Assembly: GCF_022430545.2 (NCBI RefSeq)
Contig: NZ_CP092488.2
Location: 4,712,001-4,776,000 of the forward strand
Origin: Mycobacterium paraterrae
Lineage (GTDB): Bacteria > Actinomycetota > Actinomycetes > Mycobacteriales > Mycobacteriaceae
Reading direction: 5' to 3'
Length of the DNA: 64,000 bases
Position numbers and translations under genes: made by a program. Position 1 is the stretch's first letter. Each line of letters begins with the position of its first letter. Positions 16,904 to 23,463 of this stretch are shown one piece after another. A model generated the notes under the pieces. It saw nothing but the letters and a program-made list of their open reading frames with translations. It was not told the DNA's origin and searched no databases.

Positions 16904-18670
16904 TCAAGTGAATTCGAGTTGCGGAGCGTCTCGGACAATCCACTTCTTGCTCAGCGGCTCGCCACGCTGTTCCTGTTGGTATGCGGATCGCAGTTCCCGT
17001 AGGAAGGTGTCGCGTTGCCATGCCTGCACCTGGCGCATGACGTCGTCGGTGAAAAGACGGCACTTATCGGTGAGGATGGTGTCGATCAGCTGGCCGGCCA
17101 ATTGCCGCAATAGCAGAATGTTCGCCTCGAATTCCGCCGCGAAGTTCGACGACCGTCCCATCATCGCGGTGTGTAACCTCACCATGAAATTGTGAGCCGA
17201 ATACAGATCGACGAATTGCTCACGGTGGTGGGCACTTTCGACGCCGGCCCATTCTCGGAAGAATCGTTGCATCCGGTTGCTCAGTTCGATGAGGCCTTCC
17301 AGGTGCGGCACTATCCCCGGGTCGTCGGCGACGCTTGCGAAGCGGTCATTGCTGTACATCATCCCCAGGAAGCCCCAGTAGAACGCAACATCCCAGATGA
17401 CTTTGGCGGCCATCACCGCAGGCGTACCCATGAGCACGTACTGGCCGCAGTAAATGTTCAGCCACATGTCGGCCAGCGATCGAAACAGCGAGTCATTGAT
17501 GCCGGCGCGCGCCACGACGTCTTGTCCGTCGAGGTCGCGGCAGATCATGTCGGTGATGAGCCCGTTGCCGATCGCTACGAGGTCGAGCCCTGACGAGTAC
17601 AACGGGTCGAGGAAGACGGCCGCGTCACCGGTCAATCCCCACCGGGCTTGCGCGTCATACACTTTGGTCGACCCGTGACTGTAGTTCTTCATCACCCGGA
17701 AGTCTTGGATCAGGTGCCTGCTCTGATCGAGTACCGCGGCGCACTGCGGCTCGTGCTCCGCCAGCCACGCCTGCGCCTTCTCCAGGGTGTTGAAGTCGCT
17801 GAAAGCATGAAAAGCCGGATCCGCGACGATGCCGACGCTGGTGGAGCCGGACGCAAGCCTGATCAGCCACACCCAATAGCCTTCGCCCATCAAATGATTG
17901 GTCGACAACGCTCGGTCGCCTTCACGCAGGCGGCCCTGCCAGACCGGGTCGTCGCTCCACTGCCCGATATCGATTTCGGTCGCCACCCGCAGCCACGCGG
18001 CATTGCAATGGTGTTCGTTTGCGCGCTTCAGATCCAGCTGCCGAGACAACGCCCGATTGCGGCCTGAAGCGTCGATCACCCACCGAGCAGTGGTCGTCGT
18101 CGTCTCGATGCCGCGCTGAACGCGCAGTTCGTGTGGGTCACCGCAGGCGTTCATGTCGACAGAGGTGACTCGGCCTGCGAGCATCCCGACGCCTTCGGAT
18201 GCGCAGCGGCGAGTCAGCTCATTCTCCAGCCGACCGCGGTCGATCTGGTAGGTCACCTGCGGGGTGAACGAGGAGCTGCCGAGCTCCATACGCTGGGCGA
18301 TGTCTGTGTTCCCTGCGTCACTGAAAAACATCCGCAGCCCCATCTTGCGGATCTGCGCGGTGTTGAGGTGCTCGGCCAACTCCAGACGGTCGCGCAGGTA
18401 TTGCGCGGAGATCTCTACCGTGGACTCCCCGACTGTGTGCGTAACCTCCGGCAACGGGTGTTCACGTGGTTCGATGATCACCACTCGAATCCCGGGGCGG
18501 GCGCGACGCAGTTCCAGCGCCAACGTGAGGGCGGCAGCTCCCCCGCCGACGATTGCCACATCGTGATCCGGCCGGACGTCCTCGCTGTCCACGAGCCGGG
18601 ATTTGATCCGCTGCGCGAGCGCGGCCCGCGCCTGCGGGCTCAGTTGTGACAGCTGCGCGTGAACGTCCAT
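16904..18670 (-). CDS. Flavin-dependent halogenase-like monooxygenase
   Basis: The 588-residue protein starts at an ATG preceded by GGAGGGA. It has an FAD-binding fold (DVAIVGGGAAALTLALEL, about 38-54), a VGEST segment at 80-84 as in tryptophan-halogenase relatives, a WVWLIR motif at 266-271 matching WxWxI(P) except for the final Pro, and GDAAVFLDPLYSSG at 348-361. Lys109 (QIRKMGLRMFF) is a candidate for the halogenase catalytic lysine. The family uses FADH2, O2 and halide to chlorinate or brominate aromatic or carrier-bound substrates; some members are plain hydroxylases. The first 26 residues form an extra helix (LSQLSPQARAALAQRIKSRL) like those at the start of megasynthase proteins, suggesting docking to a carrier-bound substrate. 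It is first gene of the PKS-exporter operon. Halogenation itself is inferred, and no flavin reductase gene is nearby. Confidence 0.82.
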   Translation of the reverse strand: MDVHAQLSQLSPQARAALAQRIKSRLVDSEDVRPDHDVAIVGGGAAALTLALELRRARPGIRVVIIEPREHPLPEVTHTVGESTVEISAQYLRDRLELAEHLNTAQIRKMGLRMFFSDAGNTDIAQRMELGSSSFTPQVTYQIDRGRLENELTRRCASEGVGMLAGRVTSVDMNACGDPHELRVQRGIETTTTTARWVIDASGRNRALSRQLDLKRANEHHCNAAWLRVATEIDIGQWSDDPVWQGRLREGDRALSTNHLMGEGYWVWLIRLASGSTSVGIVADPAFHAFSDFNTLEKAQAWLAEHEPQCAAVLDQSRHLIQDFRVMKNYSHGSTKVYDAQARWGLTGDAAVFLDPLYSSGLDLVAIGNGLITDMICRDLDGQDVVARAGINDSLFRSLADMWLNIYCGQYVLMGTPAVMAAKVIWDVAFYWGFLGMMYSNDRFASVADDPGIVPHLEGLIELSNRMQRFFREWAGVESAHHREQFVDLYSAHNFMVRLHTAMMGRSSNFAAEFEANILLLRQLAGQLIDTILTDKCRLFTDDVMRQVQAWQRDTFLRELRSAYQQEQRGEPLSKKWIVRDAPQLEFT

Positions 18671-18734
18671 GAGTCCCTCCAGCTATTCGGATAGGACAGT
18701 TACTTAACATTTCAGAAGCTACACTAACTCGGAG

Positions 18735-18749
18735 CTCCGGCAACCGGAG
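18735..18749. promoter_or_regulatory. Inverted repeat in the halogenase/antiporter divergent promoter region
   Basis: CTCCGG-CAA-CCGGAG, six-base perfect arms, sits in the 115-base gap between the divergent halogenase-like gene and the antiporter; the overlapping GGAGCTCC (18731-18738) is also self-complementary. It may be an operator that controls both directions. No regulator gene is present in the cluster. Confidence 0.35.
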
Positions 18750-18785
18750 ATTGGAACAGTCAGGCTTACCCCTTAGGACAGACCT

Positions 18786-20078
18786 GTGCCTGCAACCACT
18801 GCGGTTCACTTTCTGCTGGAACTGGCGGTCATTCTTATCGCCTGCCGCATCACCGGACTGGTGGTGCAGCGGCTGGGGCAGGCACCCGTGGTGGGCGAAA
18901 TGATCGCCGGCGTGCTGCTGGGACCGTCGTTGTTGGGTCGCGTCTGGCCGGACATGCAGCATCACCTCTTTCCGCCTGGACCGGCGAACGTCGTGCTGTA
19001 CACGATGGCGCAGGTCGGGCTGGTGCTTTACATGTTCCTCATCGGCCTCAACTTCGACGTCAACCTGATCAAGCACCGCATCGGTACCGCGGCCGCCGTC
19101 TCTTCGGCAGGAATTCTCGCGCCCCTCGGCCTGGGGTCACTGATCGCGGCGCCGCTGCTGTCTGCCGGGATTTACTTCGACAAGAGCGTCACGTTGGTCA
19201 TGGCGATGATGTTCCTCGGCGCATCGATCGCAACCACAGCCTTTCCCATGTTGGCCCGCATCATCTACGAAAAAGGTTTGGCGGGAACACCGTTGGGCAC
19301 GCTGGCGCTAGCATGCGGTGCGGCTGACGACGCGTTCTCGTGGTGCCTGCTCGCCACAGTGCTTGCCATTCACCGCGGCGACGCCGTGGTGGCGGTGGTC
19401 GCCATAGTGGGTGGAATTCTCTACACGCTATTACTGGTTACGTTCGGCCGCAAGGCATTTCGCGTGCTCGGCACGATGTCTGAGCGCCGGCGGGCGATCT
19501 CGCCGGGGGTGTTAAGCGTCGTCCTTATCCTGCTGATGGGGTGTGCCTGGTTCACCGACACCATTGGTATTTATGCCATTTTCGGCGCATTCATTCTCGG
19601 CGTCGCAATGCCGGACGGCTTTTTTGCTGAACGACTGACGATGAATCTCGAGCCGCTCGTGACGACGTTTCTGCTGCCGATGTTCTTCGTCTATTCGGGA
19701 CTGAATACGCAGATCGGCCTGGTGAACACGCCGCGCCTTTGGGCCGTCACCACCGGGATACTCGCAATCTCGATCGCCGGCAAGGGAGTCGCCTGCGCGG
19801 TCGCGGCGCGCCTCAGGAAGGTTCCGTTACGGGAAGCCGTGGCGCTGGGAGGTTTGATGAACGCCCGGGGACTCATCGAGCTGATTCTGCTGAATATCGG
19901 ACTTCAAGCCGGGATCATCACCCCGACGCTGTTCACCATGCTCGTCCTGGTCGCCGTCGTGACCACCCTGATGGCCAGCCCAATTTTCGAATGGGCCTAC
20001 GGGCGGCACCGCGATCGCGCACTCGAAAGCGCGCTGCGGCCGGCGCAAGAAGGCACTGTCACCCCGGCGGTGACCTGA
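18786..20078 (+). CDS. CPA2-family cation/proton antiporter
   Basis: The 430-residue protein starts at a GTG with AGGA seven bases upstream. It has about twelve hydrophobic helices and the KefB/NapA-type signatures QAPVVGEMIAGVLLGPSLLG near the N-terminus, VGLVLYMFLIGLNFD, and the unwound-helix region ACGAADDAFSWCLLATVL with the two adjacent aspartates of the ion site; LGGLMNARGLIELILLNIGL lies near the end. No C-terminal RCK/TrkA nucleotide-binding domain is present. It should exchange Na+ or K+ for protons across the inner membrane. It is divergent from the halogenase-PKS operon; antiporters of this type are often found beside polyketide clusters, so it may support product tolerance, but that link is inference from position. 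Confidence 0.9.
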   Translation: MPATTAVHFLLELAVILIACRITGLVVQRLGQAPVVGEMIAGVLLGPSLLGRVWPDMQHHLFPPGPANVVLYTMAQVGLVLYMFLIGLNFDVNLIKHRIGTAAAVSSAGILAPLGLGSLIAAPLLSAGIYFDKSVTLVMAMMFLGASIATTAFPMLARIIYEKGLAGTPLGTLALACGAADDAFSWCLLATVLAIHRGDAVVAVVAIVGGILYTLLLVTFGRKAFRVLGTMSERRRAISPGVLSVVLILLMGCAWFTDTIGIYAIFGAFILGVAMPDGFFAERLTMNLEPLVTTFLLPMFFVYSGLNTQIGLVNTPRLWAVTTGILAISIAGKGVACAVAARLRKVPLREAVALGGLMNARGLIELILLNIGLQAGIITPTLFTMLVLVAVVTTLMASPIFEWAYGRHRDRALESALRPAQEGTVTPAVT

Positions 20079-20186
20079 CTGGAGGTGGATGCCCCGTGCC
20101 CGCCCTCACCGTCGCGAATCTGCACGCGGTGATGAGAAATGCGCTGTGCGCTGTCACCTGTGCACGGTGCGGAGCTGATCTGTAAC

Positions 20187-20300
20187 GAGGGAGTCGAACC
20201 CTCTGCGCTGCCCTCCGCGCGCCAGGAGAGACCGGGCTTGGCCCGCCGGTCAGGGCTTGTGCACGCCTCCGCGACGACTACCTGCTCCACCTACGTCCTC
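20187..20300 (-). other. tRNA-like T-arm hairpin, unassigned
   Basis: On the minus strand, bases 20203-20187 read GAGGG-TTCGACT-CCCTC, a five-pair stem with a seven-base loop as in a tRNA T-arm. The flanks do not close into a cloverleaf: I find no D-arm (AGCTCAGTGGTAGAGC type) and no seven-pair acceptor stem. Possible explanations are a decayed tRNA 3' end, an attachment-site relic or chance. It lies in the 220-base gap downstream of the antiporter. Confidence 0.25.
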
Positions 20301-20769
20301 AGTCCAGCAGGTCCACCTCCCAGTTCGACTGTTGAATTCGCACGTCGAGCTCGCGCAGTTCGCGGGCAACCCGATCGGCCTGCGCGCGCAATTCCCCAAC
20401 GGGTAAGGCCGACAACATCTTCAGCTCCGAACGCAGCTGCCGCGAGTAGCCCTGCTGGGTATTTCCCGCCGCCGCGTCGGCGGCGGTGTTGACCACGTGG
20501 TGGCGCCATTTCAGCGCGTCCCGTCGGGCCAGCGCGTCGGTCAACGTGCCATCCGCACCGATCGCGGTCGCCGCGTTCGTTCGGTTGATCCGCCGGATGA
20601 GAGCTTCGTATTCGTCGATCACGCTGTCGACTTCAGTCAACAATGCCACGGCGTCTTCGGCAGGCTCCTCGCCCTCCTGATAGCGGGCATTGCTCACGAT
20701 GCGCGCGCGCAACTGCTCGATGCGGCGCTTTGCGTTTGCCCGCAACGACAGTGCCTCGGCAAGCTTCAT
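20299..20769 (-). CDS. DIP1984 family protein (septicolysin-like)
   Basis: A 156-residue, largely helical protein beginning MKLAEALSLRANAKRRIEQL, the hallmark N-terminus of the DIP1984 family; the ATG at 20769 is preceded by GGAGGTGTC and is preferred over upstream in-frame starts. Further family features are INRTNAATAIGADGTLTDAL and an ending with VARELRELDVRIQQSNWEVD. Long charged heptads suggest a helical bundle or coiled coil. The biochemical role is unknown; some relatives are annotated septicolysin without clear evidence of toxicity here. It is monocistronic, between the antiporter (convergent) and the stress-protein island. Confidence 0.85.
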   Translation of the reverse strand: MKLAEALSLRANAKRRIEQLRARIVSNARYQEGEEPAEDAVALLTEVDSVIDEYEALIRRINRTNAATAIGADGTLTDALARRDALKWRHHVVNTAADAAAGNTQQGYSRQLRSELKMLSALPVGELRAQADRVARELRELDVRIQQSNWEVDLLD

Positions 20770-21189
20770 GACACCTCCTGGAATCGCCGACAGAGATAGC
20801 CGGACACATGATCGTCCAACGCGGCCGAGCCTGCAATTCACTTTCGTTGCGCGCTGTCCCTACCTTGGGTTCAGGGCGCCCGCGAATTCGTTATGAAGCC
20901 AGGGGATTCGGTTGATAGGTGTTGAGCAGTGTGAGGTGCGAGACCGTCCATTGGCGACCTGAAGTGAGGCCCTCGACCAGATACCGTAAACCCCGTGAGC
21001 CGTTGAGTTTTCTCAGCACTCGTACGTGACTTTCGTGACGCGGCTTGTGAGTAGTTCTTTCCCACACCGAACCCTCTTCAGGCGTGTGAAGGAAGCGCGG
21101 ATCCAAGAGCAACGGAACTCACATTCCTGAAAGCCTGGTTATGCGATTCACCTGATCGTATGACACATTCACCGCCAGCATCCTTCGCT

Positions 21190-21212
21190 GATTAATTAAG
21201 GTATCATTAATC
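21190..21212. promoter_or_regulatory. AT-rich inverted repeat
   Basis: GATTAAT and ATTAATC form perfect seven-base arms around a nine-base spacer, about 245 bases before the universal stress gene. Such low-GC palindromes are rare in this sequence, which suggests a protein-binding site. The binder is unknown. Confidence 0.35.
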
Positions 21213-21388
21213 CGGGTTTATGAGGCCAGTTGGTATGAACATACGTTGTTCGGATGACACATAGAACTCAAATAATTGGTCCCGGAACGCTATCGCTCAA
21301 TCGACCACGCGCCGCGGTCGGCCGGCGAGACTTGCCGGATTCGTCACCATGAGCATCCCTGAACGAAGGGACGAACACCTCCCGGAAT

Positions 21389-21403
21389 AGGGCCGAAAGC
21401 CTC
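21389..21403 (-). promoter_or_regulatory. DosR-like box upstream of universal stress gene
   Basis: Read on the minus strand, GAGGCTTTCGGCCCT matches 13 of 15 positions of the DosR-type element GGGACTTTCGGCCCT, and the motif is near-palindromic so orientation matters little. It ends 53 bases before the ATG at 21457, a usual position for DosR activation under hypoxia or nitric oxide. The match was judged by eye. Confidence 0.5.
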
Positions 21404-21456
21404 ACGCCTCCAAGACTCGCCGCGGATAGCGTTATCCACGACGAGAGGACAACAAG

Positions 21457-22350
21457 ATGTCATCTAAGACAACGCATTACGGGATCGTCGTCGGCGTAGA
21501 CGGATCCGCCGCGTCAGACGCCGCCGTTAGCTGGGCCGCCCACGACGCCGAGATGCGCCGGGTCCCGTTGACCCTGGTTCATGTCGAGGATCCGAAAGCT
21601 CCGACGTGGTCACAAATCATGATCCTGGAGCAGGTGCGCGGCTGGCAGGAAGCAGAGGGGCGCAATGTCCTCGCGAGCGCCTTCAAGATCGCCTACGACG
21701 CGATCGGAGAGAACTCCGCAGTGCAGATTGACGGTGAACTACTCTTCGCGGCAACGGTTCCCAAACTCATCGAGCTCTCGCGGCGCGCCGAGTTAATAGC
21801 CGTTGGCACCGACGGGCGCGGGGCACTCACCCGAGGATTGCTTGGCTCCGTCAGCTCGGGACTCGTGCGACACGCCCATTGCCCGGTGGCGGTCATTCGC
21901 GACGAGGGGGCACCCGCCGGGCAGCCCGACCAGCGACCCGTTCTCGTGGGAATAGACGGCTCGTCCTCCTCGGAGCTTGCCACCAAGCTGGCTTTCGACG
22001 AGGCTTCACGCCGTCACGTCGAACTGGTGGCCGTGCATGCCTGGAGCGATCGGGAACTCGTCGAGCTTCCTGGCATCGACTGGTCGGAAGTCAAAGCCGA
22101 AGAGCAGCGTTTGCTTTCGGAGGCGCTGGCCGGTTGGCGCGAGCGCTACCCCGACGTCAAAGTGACGACGTCGCTTGTCTGCGATGCTCCGAGCCGCGCG
22201 TTAGTCGACGCCGCCCGCTCCGCTCAACTCGTCGTTGTGGGCAGTCACGGAAGAACCTTCGCCGGCCGCTTGGTCCTTGGCTCAGTGAGCAACGCCCTCG
22301 TCCAATCAGCGCGCACGCCGGTGATCGTGGCCCGAAAATCTGTGCGGTGA
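21457..22350 (+). CDS. Universal stress protein, tandem UspA domains
   Basis: The 297-residue protein has two UspA domains. The first begins IVVGVDGSAASDAAVSWAA and ends with the ATP-binding GTDGRGALTRGLLGSVSSGL and CPVAVIR; the second begins PVLVGIDGSSSSELATKLAF and ends GSHGRTFAGRLVLGSVSNAL and TPVIVAR. The G-2x-G-9x-G(S/T) pattern is intact in both halves, so it probably binds ATP. M. tuberculosis has several such tandem proteins (for example Rv1996 and Rv2623) in the DosR hypoxia regulon, and the DosR-like box at 21389 supports the same control here. A purine-rich GAGAGGACAACAAG precedes the ATG. A small membrane protein gene follows four bases after the stop. Confidence 0.93.
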   Translation: MSSKTTHYGIVVGVDGSAASDAAVSWAAHDAEMRRVPLTLVHVEDPKAPTWSQIMILEQVRGWQEAEGRNVLASAFKIAYDAIGENSAVQIDGELLFAATVPKLIELSRRAELIAVGTDGRGALTRGLLGSVSSGLVRHAHCPVAVIRDEGAPAGQPDQRPVLVGIDGSSSSELATKLAFDEASRRHVELVAVHAWSDRELVELPGIDWSEVKAEEQRLLSEALAGWRERYPDVKVTTSLVCDAPSRALVDAARSAQLVVVGSHGRTFAGRLVLGSVSNALVQSARTPVIVARKSVR

Positions 22351-22354
22351 CGAA

Positions 22355-22510
22355 GTGAGCCAAGACTTAGCGATCTTCGTCATCGCCGGGATTCTGGTCT
22401 TCGCGCTGGTGCTGGTCGGGCCAGGGTATGTGATCTGGCAGTACCAGCGCGGCGGTCTGCCAGCCGTGCACAGCAATCCCGCTGACAGTCCAGAATCTGA
22501 CCCGACGTAA
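22355..22510 (+). CDS. 51-residue single-helix membrane protein
   Basis: A GTG four bases after the stress-protein stop opens a 51-codon frame ending at TAA (22508-22510). The product has a hydrophobic helix, DLAIFVIAGILVFALVLVG, followed by PGYVIWQYQRGG and a polar tail rich in Pro, Ser and Asp. The layout (one helix after a five-residue N-terminus, positive residues after it) predicts a bitopic protein with its tail in the cytoplasm. It lies between two universal stress genes in the same direction and so is probably cotranscribed. I do not recognise the family; its tight spacing and clean membrane pattern argue that it is real. Confidence 0.55.
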   Translation: MSQDLAIFVIAGILVFALVLVGPGYVIWQYQRGGLPAVHSNPADSPESDPT

Positions 22511-22601
22511 TCCGAGCATGACATCAATTCGCTCTGACCGCAGTGCAACACGCACCGGCGGTCTCGACACCATCCAGTCAACGCCAGTCCTTGGAGTGCC
22601 A

Positions 22602-23450
22602 ATGTCTACGGGTCATTCCCCGCGCTCGGTCGTCGTCGGGATCGACGGCTCGAGGGCCGCGATCCGAGCGGCGATGTGGGCTGGCCGGGAAGTCGCCGGC
22701 ACAGCCGATCCGGTTCGGCTTCTTTACTGCTCGGACCTCAACCCCGGCGCGGACCGAAGCGTCCGATCGGAAATGATTGCGGCGGCGGAGAAGGCAATCC
22801 ACGAAGCCCGCGTTGCCATCGAAGAATTAGGGCACCCGGTGAAGGTCGAGACGCGACGGGTCGAGAACCACTCGCTGAGCGCACTGGTCGAGGCATCCAG
22901 GTCCGCCGACCTGCTATGTATCGGCAATGCCGAGTCCGGCACTCCATCGGCTAATGGATTTGGTTCAACAGCAGCGCAATTGGCGCAATCTACCGCTTGT
23001 CCGCTTGCGGTCGTCAGGGGTGAGCACCACGCGGAAATGCCCGATCACCGATCGATCGTCACCTTGGTCGACGGGTCAGCCAGCGACGATGCCGCGCTCG
23101 AATGGGGTTTCGCCGAAGCCAACCGCAGGGAAGCTGCCTTGGTGTTGATGTCGGCATACCGAACAGGATTCGATCTGCTGCAGCAAGATACCGATCTGGT
23201 CGATCATGATCGTCGCATGCAGGCAATCCTCGATCGCTATGCCGCGGCGCGAAGTCCGCGCTACCCACACGTAACACTTCACACCATGACCGCTTTCAGC
23301 ACGTTCCTCGGATATCTTTCTGAACATGCGGCGACCACACAGCTGGCGGTGATTAGCGCGCGCAAGACTGCCGAACTCTTCCAAATCTTCGGCGCCGGCG
23401 GTGCTGTTGCCTTGAAGCACAGCGACTTTTCGTTGCTCATCGTCCGTTAG
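22602..23450 (+). CDS. Universal stress protein, tandem UspA domains (second degenerate)
   Basis: From the ATG at 22602, preceded by TTGGAG, the product is 282 residues; an ATG at 22518 is in frame but adds sequence unlike the family. The first UspA domain is recognisable (SVVVGIDGSRAAIRAAMWAG, LLCIGNAESG and CPLAVVRGE). The second starts IVTLVDGSASDDAALEWGF, but its C-terminal ATP loop is altered (VISARKTAELFQIFGAGGA instead of G-2x-G-9x-GS), so ATP binding in that half is doubtful. It follows the first stress gene and the small membrane protein in the same direction, with a 91-base gap after the latter. It ends 13 bases before the convergent phosphoketolase stop. Confidence 0.9.
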   Translation: MSTGHSPRSVVVGIDGSRAAIRAAMWAGREVAGTADPVRLLYCSDLNPGADRSVRSEMIAAAEKAIHEARVAIEELGHPVKVETRRVENHSLSALVEASRSADLLCIGNAESGTPSANGFGSTAAQLAQSTACPLAVVRGEHHAEMPDHRSIVTLVDGSASDDAALEWGFAEANRREAALVLMSAYRTGFDLLQQDTDLVDHDRRMQAILDRYAAARSPRYPHVTLHTMTAFSTFLGYLSEHAATTQLAVISARKTAELFQIFGAGGAVALKHSDFSLLIVR

Positions 23451-23463
23451 TCACACCCGAACG

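Larger units (their letters stand above)
20770..21456. other. Long intergenic region before the stress island
   Basis: About 690 bases with no convincing gene; open frames here have no recognisable motif or ribosome site. The stretch near 21160-21300 is clearly AT-richer than its surroundings and holds an inverted repeat (21190-21212). A TTGGTCCCGGAA element (21279-21290) resembles half of a DosR site, and a fuller DosR-like box is at 21389-21403. It most likely serves as a regulated promoter region for the universal stress gene at 21457. Confidence 0.6.

Noticed and set aside
20187..20300. Complete tRNA gene (including tRNA-Sec) on the minus strand
   Set aside because: T-arm-like hairpin only; D-arm, anticodon arm and acceptor stem cannot be formed.
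20871..21112. Short minus-strand frames as a transposase remnant
   Set aside because: No recognisable transposase motif, terminal repeats or target duplication.
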